In this document: one piece after another, positions 23,825 through 32,290 of the stretch | How positions within the stretch are numbered: position 1 is the stretch's first letter | How the letters are laid out: each line of letters starts with the position of its first letter | Source: Phycisphaerales bacterium | Lineage (GTDB): Bacteria; Planctomycetota; Phycisphaerae; Sedimentisphaerales; Anaerobacaceae | Reading direction: 5' to 3' | Length of the DNA stretch: 32,290 bases | Assembly (NCBI GenBank): GCA_020346325.1 | Contig: CP070782.1 | Span: 4,976,590-5,008,879 of the forward strand | The notes under the pieces: model-generated | Seen by the model: only the letters and a program-made list of their open reading frames with translations | Told to the model about the DNA's origin: nothing | The model's database searches: none | Translations under genes and position numbers: made by a program

Positions 23825-26416
23825 ATGTGCGTACGGCCGGCCCAGGCAGCGCGATTCCCGACCAGCCCGCTTGGTAAGCGAATTGCCGGGCTCTTGGTGT
23901 GGCTGGCGGCACCGCTCGGCGCTTGCAGCATAGCGGTTGGCCAGGAACTGGTGCCGTTCGTGATCCCGGCCCGAATCGATGTCGAGCCGGCGCTCTGGAT
24001 CGGCAAGTACGAACCGATCGCGGCCGACTCGACGCGGCTTCGAGCCGACAGGCATTTCTATCGGGACCGGCGCGTCCGTATCTGGGGGGTGAATCTGTCC
24101 TTCGGAGCTAATTTCCCCACCCACGAGGATGCCTCGTTGGTAGCCGCCCGGCTGGCCGCGGCCGGCGTCAATAGCGTCCGTTGTCACCACATGGACACGT
24201 CCCGCTGGCCGCGCGGCATCTGGAACACTCGCGACGGTCGCACCATCGAACCGGAAGCACTCGACCGGCTCGATTTCTTCATCAAGGAACTGGCCCGGCG
24301 GGGCATCTGGGTCAATATCAACCTGCACGTCGGCCGGGCTCACAGTGAGTACCTGGGTCTGCCTCGGCCAAACAGCGAGTATGACAAGATTGTCGGTATC
24401 TTCACACCGGCTCTGGTCGAGGCCCAGAAGCAGTACGCTAACGAACTGCTGAACCATGTCAATCCCTATCGCCAGGTGCGCTACGCCGATGACCCGGTCG
24501 TCGCCTTCGTCGAGATCACGAATGAAGACAGCTTCTTCATGTGGAACGGCGACGACACCCTGCGTGGGCTCCCGCCGTTCTACGAGAAGATTCTACAAGA
24601 CCGGTTCAATCGCTGGCTGCAACAGCGTTATGGCTCTACGCGAGCCCTGCGTACCGCCTGGTCCAAAGGAACCGCGCCCCTGGGCCCCAACCTGCTGCAA
24701 AACGGCAACTTCGCGGCCGGCAACTCGGACACTCCGCAAAACTGGCATCTGGAACAGCATGCGGGCTGCCAAGCCACCATCGCGCGGCAAAGAAACGGCT
24801 CCCATGGCGCCATCCGGATACGAATCGACAAGGCCGACGAGACGCAATGGCACCTCCAGCTATCTCAAGGCAGCCTGGCCCTGAGACAGGGACAGTATTA
24901 CACCGTCGCCTTCGATGCCTGCAGCGATCGACCACGGACCATCGGTTGCAGCGTGGGCCAAGCCCACGAGCCCTGGTCCAATCTGGGGCTCTCCCGCCGC
25001 GTGGCATTGACGAGCCGGCGGACCCATCACACCTTCGGCTTCGTCGCCTCGGCCGATGAAAGCAACGCCCGCCTCAGCTTCGCCTTCGGCGGCGATGACG
25101 CCGCGGTCGATCTGGCCAACGTCGAACTTCACCGAGGTGGGCAAGTGGCTCTGGCCAGGAGCGAATCGCTCAGCGCCGGTAACATCGCCTTGTTCCAGGA
25201 GAATGAAAGCGAGCCGAGAATCCTCGACCGGATGACCTTCCTGACCGAGACGGAGAAGGCCTATTTCGATGAGATGCGACGTTATATCAAGAGCGACTTG
25301 GGCTGCGACGCCCTGATCACCGGGACCATCGTCTTCGGGCCACTCGGTCTTTACGCCCAGAGTGACATGGACTTCATCGATGCTCATGCCTACTGGCAGC
25401 ATCCGCGTTTTCCAGGTCGGCCCTGGGACCAGGGCAACTGGATCGTCGAGCAAAAGCCCATGACCGACTACCCCGAAGAAGCGACGCTGTTTCGCCTCGT
25501 CGCCGAACGCCTGGCGGGCAAGCCCTTCACCGTCAGCGAATACAATCACCCGGCCCCGATGGATGCGCAGGCCGAGTGCGTCCCGATGATGGCCTCGTTT
25601 GCCTCCGCCCAGGATTGGGACGGCCTTTGGTTCTACAGCTACTCCCACAGCGGCGACAGTTGGGACCGGGAGATTCTCAGCAGTTTCTTCGACATCGACA
25701 CCAACCCCGCCAAGTGGGGCTTCATGCGCGCCGGCACCGCTATCTTTCGCGACGGGGCGCTCCCGCCCCTCCGGTCAGGGCGGCCCGTGTTTGTCGCGGA
25801 TGCGTCAAACGACCTGGCTGCACTGGCCCGATTGCACGCACAGCACGACCGGGACATGTTGGCGATTTTGCGGGAAGTGGGCAACCTTACTCGCAGCGAC
25901 ATGCTGAAAGGGATCTACGTCCCGGCGTACGAACGAAGCCACGGCATCACAGGCTCTGAACCATCCGGCACAACACTCACGTGGTCCGCGGACTCGAAAA
26001 ACAGGGGTCTCTATCACGCGACCGGTGGCAAAACCCGGGTCTACACTGGCCATGCGGCCCTGTTCGAAGAGGCAAGCCAAGGAGACGTTCGCATCACTTC
26101 CCCTGAGTTGGTGGCCTTGACTGTCACGCCGCTGGATGACGGCAATCGACTCCTGGTCACAGCCTGCGGGCGCTGCGAGAATACGGCGATGCAATTCTCC
26201 CCGGACCGACGGACCGTGGGGCGCAACTGGGGCGAAGCGCCCGTGCGAATCGAGACGGTGGACGGACGACTCGTTCTGCCTGGCGGCCCGTGGATCTGTC
26301 ACGCCCTGGCGCCGGACGGCAGCACAAAACGACGCGTGCCAATGGACGGCAATGTGCTTAAGCTCTCGCCCGAGTACGAAACCATGTGGTACCTGCTCGA
26401 ACGCCAGGGCCGATAG
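23825..26416 (+). CDS. Secreted clan GH-A glycoside hydrolase with CBM4/9-like insert
   Basis: The ATG at 23825 is chosen for GAGGAG 6 nt upstream and the signal peptide it yields. That peptide ends Pro-Leu-Gly-Ala-Cys, a usable lipobox, so the enzyme may be a lipoprotein. The product has 863 residues. A TIM barrel of clan GH-A type begins near residue 55 (Arg-Ile-Trp-Gly-Val-Asn-Leu-Ser-Phe-Gly). The likely acid/base is Glu234 in Ile-Thr-Asn-Glu-Asp after strand 4, and the likely nucleophile is Glu572 in Val-Ser-Glu-Tyr-Asn. Between them, at about 288-438, sits a beta-sandwich starting Leu-Leu-Gln-Asn-Gly-Asn-Phe, typical of CBM4/9 modules. A C-terminal beta domain (about 680-863) follows. 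The family (GH5-like or a relative) and substrate cannot be fixed by eye. It is the first of three adjacent secreted hydrolase genes. Confidence 0.83.
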   Translation: MCVRPAQAARFPTSPLGKRIAGLLVWLAAPLGACSIAVGQELVPFVIPARIDVEPALWIGKYEPIAADSTRLRADRHFYRDRRVRIWGVNLSFGANFPTHEDASLVAARLAAAGVNSVRCHHMDTSRWPRGIWNTRDGRTIEPEALDRLDFFIKELARRGIWVNINLHVGRAHSEYLGLPRPNSEYDKIVGIFTPALVEAQKQYANELLNHVNPYRQVRYADDPVVAFVEITNEDSFFMWNGDDTLRGLPPFYEKILQDRFNRWLQQRYGSTRALRTAWSKGTAPLGPNLLQNGNFAAGNSDTPQNWHLEQHAGCQATIARQRNGSHGAIRIRIDKADETQWHLQLSQGSLALRQGQYYTVAFDACSDRPRTIGCSVGQAHEPWSNLGLSRRVALTSRRTHHTFGFVASADESNARLSFAFGGDDAAVDLANVELHRGGQVALARSESLSAGNIALFQENESEPRILDRMTFLTETEKAYFDEMRRYIKSDLGCDALITGTIVFGPLGLYAQSDMDFIDAHAYWQHPRFPGRPWDQGNWIVEQKPMTDYPEEATLFRLVAERLAGKPFTVSEYNHPAPMDAQAECVPMMASFASAQDWDGLWFYSYSHSGDSWDREILSSFFDIDTNPAKWGFMRAGTAIFRDGALPPLRSGRPVFVADASNDLAALARLHAQHDRDMLAILREVGNLTRSDMLKGIYVPAYERSHGITGSEPSGTTLTWSADSKNRGLYHATGGKTRVYTGHAALFEEASQGDVRITSPELVALTVTPLDDGNRLLVTACGRCENTAMQFSPDRRTVGRNWGEAPVRIETVDGRLVLPGGPWICHALAPDGSTKRRVPMDGNVLKLSPEYETMWYLLERQGR

Positions 26417-26445
26417 CGAACCAGAAAGCCATCGAAGAGAACGCC

Positions 26446-29400
26446 ATGCAAAGAGGACAACGCGTCAAGATCGAATGGGTTCTTCTGCTGGCTACGCCGT
26501 TCCTGGCGCACCCCCGGCCCACGTTCGCCTTCAATGGACACCGGGTAACCGAAGGGCCTCTCGTCCTTTCCATCGACGAGATCGAGTCGCCGACGCAATT
26601 CGCCACGCCCTCTGTGGTGGCCGCAACCGTTGAAAACACCGCCGATGAGACTCTGTTTATCGAGCTTCGCCTCGGCGATCTGGTCGACGAATGGCATGTT
26701 GTCGGGCCAGATGTCAAGCAGGTCCGAGTCGATCCGGGACGAAGCGTCGGCGCCATGTTCCGCATCGCTGCCAGGCCCGGGACCTGCTCAGCCCTTTACC
26801 CGGCACATATCTACGCAACATTCAACTTCGATGGTCGGACGCTAACCGCTCACGCCGTACGCATCTTCGCATCGAACTTCGAGAAAGCGGCCTTGTCGAG
26901 CACGGCGCCGCCCGACTTGCCGGCGAACGTCGTGCCGCGCAACGGCGCCCTGCCGCTGCGGTCACTCGCAACGCACCGCGTCGCCTGGCAGTATTACGAC
27001 CAGCCTCTGGTCTACATGCCCGTCGGCTGGCGTGGCTCGTCGGCCAAATCAGCCGCCAATTTCTCCGCCGGTCGGGTGACACGGGGATCGACCAAGCAGG
27101 CGCTCGTCATGCATCCGCCCTGGAAGCCCGGAGGCGGAACGATCTTCGCCGAGTACCGCCTCGCGTTGCCGGAAACCAGGCCGATCACGCTGTTGTTCGC
27201 CAATGCGATCCGGGACCACTCGGCCGGCGAGCCGCCCAGTGATGGCGTGACCTTTCGCGTCTGGATCGACAAGAAGGCGGTCTTTGAGCGGCACACCGAC
27301 AGCAAGCAATGGGTCGATGGAACGGTCGATTTGTCCGCGTACGCCGGCCGGCAAGTGCTGCTGCGCCTGGAAAGCCATCCCGGCCCCAAGCGCGACACCA
27401 CTTGCGATTCCTGCTACTGGGGCGAACCGACCATCGTGGCGGGTCGGCTGCCCGACCCCATGCCGGAGGCCGCGAAAGCGCAATTGCGTAACACCGCCCG
27501 AACGCTCGTGACCACCGGCAAAGGGCGCGGCCACGTTTTTCAACTCGACGGTGACCTTCGAGCCGCTGTCATTCCTGGACAGACGGGCATTTCCGATGCG
27601 TTCATCGCCCTCGGAAACGGCCAAGCCTGCGTCGTGTTCGACGGGCTAAGGGTTTCCGTGCTCGGACAAGCCGTAGGCAGCAGGGCGTCGGCCCTGGGTC
27701 GGCGCGGGGACGCCGTGTGGGATGCGGATAACAAGGGATTGACCGTCACGCAACCGCTTCAGCTGGGCGGCACGAAGTTTGACCTCACCATCCGCCTGTG
27801 GCCCGAGCGGGCCGGCGTGCGTGTTAAGGTCGACTGCCCCCAGCGCATCACGGACTTCGCGCTGGGCCCGGCCGACCAGAAAGCCCCCCGCGTCTATTAC
27901 GGCCACGGCTACTGTATCGTCGAGCCCGAAGCGTTTCGTGCCGGCTTTGGCGGACACAACCTCTCAACCAGCCACGTGGGGTTCGATTTCAAAGACGGTT
28001 TGTCGCTCCTCGTCGCGACGGACCACCCGCCGGACTATCTGGAGGTGACGCCGGAAGATCGACTTTACGCGCTGCACACCCACATGGACGCGACGATGAC
28101 ACTGGTGCCCAGCACGGACGGCGCGTTCGACTGTGCCAAGAAGTATCGTCCCCTCTATGACAAGCAAGCGTCACCCGGTTTCGAACGCAAGGCGGGCCGC
28201 TTCGTCTTCGACATCTGGGGCGGTCGCTATGCCGACATCGCCCAAACCATGCAGCAGATGATCGACTACGGCCTGACCGATTCACTGCTCACCGTTCATG
28301 TCTGGCAGCGCTGGGGCTACGACTACCGGCTGCCCGATATTTACCCTCCCGCCCCGGGGCTGGGAACGGTCGAAGACATGCGCCGGATCGCGGCCCTCTG
28401 CGCCGAGCACGACATTCCCTGGGGCCTGCACGACAACTATATCGATTTCTATCCCGACGCCGACGGCTACAGCTACGACCACATTTGCTTCAGCGAGGAC
28501 GGCCAACCGATCAAGGCCTGGCTCAACGAGAGTCGCGACGCGCAGAGCTATCGGTGGCGGCCGGACTGCTTTCTACCGTTTCTGCAACGGAACCTCAGAC
28601 TCATCAAACCCAACCTCAAGCCGACGAGCTATTTCATCGATGTCTTCACGTCGCTAGAATGCTTCGACTTCTTCGACCGGTCTGGGACGTTTCATTCGAT
28701 GCTGGAAACGCGCCGGCACTGGGGCCGAGCCTTCGCCTGGATTCGTGACTTCCTGGGCAACAACGCCCCTATGACCTCCGAAGCGGGCCACGATCAGTTG
28801 ATCGGCTACCTGGACGGCGCCGATTGTCAGCATCTGCGGATCACGCCGGAGGCCGAGAGATTCTGCATCGCGATCGAGTGCCAGGACTGGGAGCGCGCCC
28901 CCTGGTACGATGCGGTTCTGCACGACAAGTTCAGCCTGCACGGCGTGGGCTACTCGGGGCGCTATCAAGGAGGGCGCAGCCGGGCCGAGCACGGCATCGA
29001 GAGCGACGACTATGTCAACGCCGAGATCCTCGAGGGCCATGCGCTGATGATCGATCGCCCGGCCTTCGGATGCGGGGCCATACGAAAGTATTGGCTCGCC
29101 CAGGATTTCGTGCGGAGCATCGCGCTCGACAGCATCGCAGATGTACGATTCAGCGATGGTGACATTCATCGACAAGTCATCGACTGGAACGGCGGCGCCC
29201 GCGTCTATGTCAATCGCGGCTCGACGAATTGGAGGGTTGCTGGCAAGGTTCTGCCACCGTTCGGATACTATGCCAGGAACGGATCGATTGAGTCCAGTAT
29301 CGAACGAATCGATGGCGCGACTGTCGAACAGTCACGCAGCCAGTCACAGTGGTACGTCAACGCGCGTCGTTTCGGCCCTGCCCATCAACTGGCCATCCGG

Positions 29401-30123
29401 CCCGGGATCGTGCGCGCCGAATACCTCGGCAACCGTCGGTTCAAGCTCATCACGAACTGGCAGACCTACCGATCCCCCGCCAAGGATCTGGCGGTGTTCA
29501 TCCACTACACCGGCGAGAAATCCGACCGCTCCGACAAGATCGCCTTCCAGGGCGGCGGGCGATTGCCCCGGCCAACCAGTGAATGGCGAGGCGCCGTCCC
29601 CCTGGGTGACGACTGGATCACGACGATCCCGTCACGTTGCAGTGCCGGCCAATATGAGATCCTGGTGGGTCTCTGGGACCCGGCCACCGGCGCGCGTTAC
29701 AGCCTCCTGGGACAGGACGATGGGACCCTGCGCTTCCGATTGGGCACCTTGGTCGCCGAGGGACGCGGTGGCAGGATCACGAATGTCTCTGTCGTCCCTC
29801 ATGAATCCAGGCCGACACCGGCCGAACTGAACCTGGGCAAGGCCCCCGCCGACTTCGGTCTGGTTCGTACGGACGGAGCTTTTCGCTGTCGGCGCGCCGG
29901 TGACACTGTCGTCGTCACCCCCCTGCCGGAACTTGGAGCATTCTCCGTGGCCTTGAGACCATCCGAACTCGGATTCTCGGCGGACCGACGGGTCCGAACG
30001 GTCCTTGCCGTGGACCGCGCGGGGAAAACCATCCGGCCGGTCGATTTCGAAACCACGGAAAACGGTCTGGAATTCGAAACACGAGGGCGCGAATTTGCGT
30101 ACAATATACGACTGGAGGAGTAA
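26446..30123 (+). CDS. Large secreted glycoside hydrolase-like protein (GH101/DUF5696-like)
   Basis: The ATG at 26446 gives a signal peptide ending Phe-Ala-Phe-Asn. An earlier in-frame ATG at 26386 overlaps the previous gene and would add a polar extension. The 1225-residue protein has an N-terminal Ig-like domain (about 30-145) and an NPCBM/galactose-binding-like domain (about 180-340). A beta-sandwich follows, then a TIM-barrel-like region from about 580. That region carries Asp-Ile-Trp-Gly-Gly-Arg-Tyr, Trp-Gly-Leu-His-Asp-Asn-Tyr, Tyr-Phe-Ile-Asp732-Val-Phe and Thr-Ser-Glu779-Ala-Gly-His-Asp. The Asp and Glu fit the nucleophile and acid/base positions of GH101-like barrels. GH101 enzymes release O-linked disaccharides from mucin-type glycans, but this link is distant and rests on fold pattern. 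C-terminal beta domains follow. It lies 29 nt after the previous gene, so the two are co-transcribed. Confidence 0.75.
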   Translation: MQRGQRVKIEWVLLLATPFLAHPRPTFAFNGHRVTEGPLVLSIDEIESPTQFATPSVVAATVENTADETLFIELRLGDLVDEWHVVGPDVKQVRVDPGRSVGAMFRIAARPGTCSALYPAHIYATFNFDGRTLTAHAVRIFASNFEKAALSSTAPPDLPANVVPRNGALPLRSLATHRVAWQYYDQPLVYMPVGWRGSSAKSAANFSAGRVTRGSTKQALVMHPPWKPGGGTIFAEYRLALPETRPITLLFANAIRDHSAGEPPSDGVTFRVWIDKKAVFERHTDSKQWVDGTVDLSAYAGRQVLLRLESHPGPKRDTTCDSCYWGEPTIVAGRLPDPMPEAAKAQLRNTARTLVTTGKGRGHVFQLDGDLRAAVIPGQTGISDAFIALGNGQACVVFDGLRVSVLGQAVGSRASALGRRGDAVWDADNKGLTVTQPLQLGGTKFDLTIRLWPERAGVRVKVDCPQRITDFALGPADQKAPRVYYGHGYCIVEPEAFRAGFGGHNLSTSHVGFDFKDGLSLLVATDHPPDYLEVTPEDRLYALHTHMDATMTLVPSTDGAFDCAKKYRPLYDKQASPGFERKAGRFVFDIWGGRYADIAQTMQQMIDYGLTDSLLTVHVWQRWGYDYRLPDIYPPAPGLGTVEDMRRIAALCAEHDIPWGLHDNYIDFYPDADGYSYDHICFSEDGQPIKAWLNESRDAQSYRWRPDCFLPFLQRNLRLIKPNLKPTSYFIDVFTSLECFDFFDRSGTFHSMLETRRHWGRAFAWIRDFLGNNAPMTSEAGHDQLIGYLDGADCQHLRITPEAERFCIAIECQDWERAPWYDAVLHDKFSLHGVGYSGRYQGGRSRAEHGIESDDYVNAEILEGHALMIDRPAFGCGAIRKYWLAQDFVRSIALDSIADVRFSDGDIHRQVIDWNGGARVYVNRGSTNWRVAGKVLPPFGYYARNGSIESSIERIDGATVEQSRSQSQWYVNARRFGPAHQLAIRPGIVRAEYLGNRRFKLITNWQTYRSPAKDLAVFIHYTGEKSDRSDKIAFQGGGRLPRPTSEWRGAVPLGDDWITTIPSRCSAGQYEILVGLWDPATGARYSLLGQDDGTLRFRLGTLVAEGRGGRITNVSVVPHESRPTPAELNLGKAPADFGLVRTDGAFRCRRAGDTVVVTPLPELGAFSVALRPSELGFSADRRVRTVLAVDRAGKTIRPVDFETTENGLEFETRGREFAYNIRLEE

Positions 30124-30168
30124 CAATCCTGTATATTGGCCTTTGGCTCCCTTGGAAGAGATTGCTGT

Positions 30169-32290
30169 ATGAGGACCAACCTAATGAAAGCCATTCGCAT
30201 TGTCACCTGTTGTGTTGCCCTGCTGAGCCTGACCGGCACTGGGTCCTCCGCCCAGGCCCAGGAGACACGTAACCCCTTGCTGTTGTGCGACTTCGGACCA
30301 GAGTTCAAGGCGGAAAGCGTTGCCACCAGCGACGCGCAGGCGACGGTGACCGAAGGCGGCGCCCTGCGCGTTCAGACTGGACACGAGGCGCCCTGGCCCG
30401 GCGTGACGCTGAAGGCCCCCGACGGCAAATGGGACCTGTCCCCCTACGAAACCATCGCCATGGAGATCACCAATCGGGGCAAAGAATCGATTGCGGTGAA
30501 CTGCCGTGTGGACAATCCGGGGGCCGACGGGACGAACCATTGTCTCACGGCGAACATCACGCTGGCGCCGGCAGCGAGCGGAACGCTAACGGTGCGCATC
30601 TTCCCCGTTCCGTGGAAGCTCGACAAGCCCTTGGAATTGATCGGCATGCGGGCCGCCCCGACCCACACGGGCAAACTCGACACCTCCAATGTCACTCAAC
30701 TGGTGATCTTCCTGGACCACCCGAAAGCAGACCACATCTTCGAAATCGACAACGTCCGGGCTGCCGGCCAGATCCAGGTCCTCGACGGCTCAACATTCCT
30801 GCCTTTCATCGATGAGTTCGGCCAGTACATCCACAAGGAGTGGCCCGGCAAGACCCACTCCATCGAGGAACTGATCGCCTACGGCCGGGCCGAGAAGCAG
30901 GATCTGGAGACACACCCGGGACCGGAGGATCGGAACCAGTATGGCGGCTGGGCGTCCGGCCCCGAACTCAGAGCCACGGGATTCTTCCGCGTCCAGAAGT
31001 ACAAGGACAAATGGTGGCTCGTCGACCCCAATGGCAGGCTGTTTTGGTCGCACGGCATCGATTGCGTCCGCAGCGGCAACGCTACGCCGATTACGGACCG
31101 CGAAGCGTACTACAAGGACCTGCCCGGCGAGGATTCTCCCTTCGCCCAATTCTACGGCACCGGCAGCTGGGCCCCCCATGGCTACTACAAAGACCACTGT
31201 CCCTACCAGACCTACGACTTCAGTCGCGCCAATCTGCGGCGCAAGTACGGCGAAAGCTTCGAGTCGGCCTTCACCGACATTACTCACCGCCGCTTCAAGA
31301 GTTGGGGCATCAACACCATCGCGAACTGGTCGGACGCCAGCATTTGTGAACAGCGAAAGACGCCCTATGTCGCGACAATCAGTTTCGACGCCACGCCACT
31401 GGAGGGCTCCGAAGGCTACTGGGGCAAGTTCTACGACGTCTTTGATCCGAACTTCCGCAGCCAGCTGCGCGCCCGCATGGAGCGGGAGAAGGGACACAGC
31501 GCCGACGACCCCTGGTGCCTCGGCTACTTCGTCCACAACGAGCTGGCCTGGGGCGACGACACGTCCCTGGCGGTCGCGGCCCTGGTCTCGCCCGCCGAGC
31601 AGCCCGCCAAGAAGGTCTTCATCGACGACCTCAAGGCCAAGTACGAGACGATCGAGAAACTCAACGAAGCCTGGGGAACGAGCTACACCTGGTGGGAGGC
31701 CCTGCTCGCCAACGTCGAGGATTTGAAGGCGAAATATGAGACCATCGAGAAGCTCAACGAAACCTGGGGCACGAGCCACGCCTCGTGGGAGGCCCTGCTT
31801 GCCGACGTCGACGATTTGAAGGCGAAGTACGGGACCATCGAGAAGCTGAATGAAGCCTGGGGAACCAGCCACACCGCATGGGAGGCCGTGCTACAGAGGC
31901 AGGAGGCCCCGGACAAGCAGAAGGCCCGTGCCGACCTCACGGCGTTCTACACCAAGACGGCCGAGACCTATTTCCGCACCGTCCGCGAGGAAGTCAAACG
32001 GGTCGCGCCCAGTCAACTCTACCTGGGTTGCCGCTTCGCCTGGGTCAACGATCTGGCCGCCAAGGCCGCGACGAAGTTCTGTGACGTGGTCAGCTACAAC
32101 CGCTACAAATACAGCGTCGCCGACCTGAAGCTGCCCGACGACATCGACATGCCGCTGATCATCGGCGAATTCCACTTCGGAGCCCTGGACCGCGGCATGT
32201 TCCATACGGGTCTGCGCCGCACTGAGAATCAGCAAGACCGCGCCGACAAATACGCCGCCTACGTGCGCGGGGCCTTAAGTAATCCCTGCA
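30169..32290 (+). CDS. GH50 beta-agarase-like enzyme (cut by right edge)
   Basis: The frame is open from the ATG at 30169 (GGAAGAG 8 nt upstream) to the right edge, 707 codons. The ATG at 30184 also has GAGGA 8 nt upstream. A signal peptide ends Ala-Gln-Ala|Gln, followed by a beta-sandwich carbohydrate-binding-like domain (about 35-205). The catalytic domain starts with Gly-Phe-Phe-Arg-Val...Lys-Trp-Trp-Leu-Val-Asp-Pro-x-Gly-x-Leu-Phe-Trp-Ser-His-Gly-Ile-Asp, typical of GH50 agarase-like proteins. The likely acid/base is Glu458 in Val-His-Asn-Glu-Leu, and the likely nucleophile is Glu667 in Ile-Gly-Glu-Phe-His-Phe-Gly. GH50 enzymes cleave agarose or related galactans. A 31-residue segment is repeated three times between them. 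The C-terminus lies outside the window. The gene follows the preceding hydrolase by 45 nt and probably shares its transcript. Confidence 0.82.
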   Translation, partial: MRTNLMKAIRIVTCCVALLSLTGTGSSAQAQETRNPLLLCDFGPEFKAESVATSDAQATVTEGGALRVQTGHEAPWPGVTLKAPDGKWDLSPYETIAMEITNRGKESIAVNCRVDNPGADGTNHCLTANITLAPAASGTLTVRIFPVPWKLDKPLELIGMRAAPTHTGKLDTSNVTQLVIFLDHPKADHIFEIDNVRAAGQIQVLDGSTFLPFIDEFGQYIHKEWPGKTHSIEELIAYGRAEKQDLETHPGPEDRNQYGGWASGPELRATGFFRVQKYKDKWWLVDPNGRLFWSHGIDCVRSGNATPITDREAYYKDLPGEDSPFAQFYGTGSWAPHGYYKDHCPYQTYDFSRANLRRKYGESFESAFTDITHRRFKSWGINTIANWSDASICEQRKTPYVATISFDATPLEGSEGYWGKFYDVFDPNFRSQLRARMEREKGHSADDPWCLGYFVHNELAWGDDTSLAVAALVSPAEQPAKKVFIDDLKAKYETIEKLNEAWGTSYTWWEALLANVEDLKAKYETIEKLNETWGTSHASWEALLADVDDLKAKYGTIEKLNEAWGTSHTAWEAVLQRQEAPDKQKARADLTAFYTKTAETYFRTVREEVKRVAPSQLYLGCRFAWVNDLAAKAATKFCDVVSYNRYKYSVADLKLPDDIDMPLIIGEFHFGALDRGMFHTGLRRTENQQDRADKYAAYVRGALSNPC
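31627..31905 (+). repeat. Three tandem 93-bp in-frame repeats in the agarase-like gene
   Basis: Units at 31627-31719, 31720-31812 and 31813-31905 each encode 31 residues of the form Asp-Leu-Lys-Ala-Lys-Tyr-x-Thr-Ile-Glu-Lys-Leu-Asn-Glu-x-Trp-Gly-Thr-Ser-x-x-x-Trp-Glu-Ala. By my count units 1 and 2 share 25 of 31 residues and about 76 of 93 bases. Many differences are silent third-position changes, so the copies are kept as protein. Unit 3 diverges at its end. Confidence 0.9.

Noticed and set aside
22872-23933. 353-codon plus-strand frame
   Set aside because: It runs antisense to the SAP-domain gene, is rich in Arg/Pro/His as expected of a GC-rich shadow frame, and overlaps the hydrolase start.
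1-32290. CRISPR arrays, tRNA or rRNA genes, insertion sequences, attachment sites
   Set aside because: I saw no regularly spaced repeats, no cloverleaf, no transposase and no terminal inverted repeats, though a tRNA scan was not run.

Overview
The window is GC-rich, gene-dense bacterial DNA. An EpsI-type exosortase accessory protein, a full type II secretion operon, a myxosortase-like intramembrane protease and a run of large secreted glycoside hydrolases (including a GH50 agarase-like enzyme) together suggest a polysaccharide-degrading member of the PVC group. Planctomycetota of the Phycisphaerae/Sedimentisphaerales type are my best guess. This is inferred from gene content, as no rRNA or other phylogenetic marker is present.

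Layout. (1) 1-2984, minus strand: an exopolysaccharide-type operon read leftwards (EpsI-like protein, Wzx-like flippase, FemAB/GNAT-like protein cut by the left edge), with a good sigma70-like promoter at 3119-3148. (2) 2985-4038: about 1 kb without a convincing gene. (3) 4039-9037, plus strand: a giant secreted protein (beta-helix, three Ig-like repeats, seven-unit beta-propeller, ZU5-like domain) ending in a Cys-containing C-terminal sorting signal. A CPBP/CAAX-type glutamic intramembrane protease follows directly. (4) 9217-20001, plus strand: type II secretion operon gspC-D-E-F-G-I-J-K-L-M, with no gspH, gspN or prepilin peptidase gene. (5) 20155-22190, plus strand: an overlapping pair, a zinc metallopeptidase and an ATP-grasp ligase, behind their own promoter. 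(6) 22496-23198, minus strand: a cold-shock protein and a small SAP-domain Cys-rich protein. (7) 23199-23824: an intergenic stretch dense in short hairpins. (8) 23825-32290, plus strand: three secreted glycoside hydrolase-type proteins in a row, the last cut by the right edge.

How the genes may work together. The type II system could export the large hydrolases and the giant propeller protein. The sorting-signal/CPBP pair directly upstream of gspC looks like a dedicated surface-anchoring module of the myxosortase kind (Cys-containing C-terminal signal plus glutamic intramembrane protease). The left operon is probably part of an extracellular polysaccharide locus whose exosortase lies elsewhere.

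The most interesting points are the sorting-signal/CPBP pair beside its probable secretion machine, the 93-bp in-frame tandem triplication inside the agarase-like catalytic domain, the hairpin-rich leader at 23507-23687, and the metallopeptidase/ATP-grasp pair.
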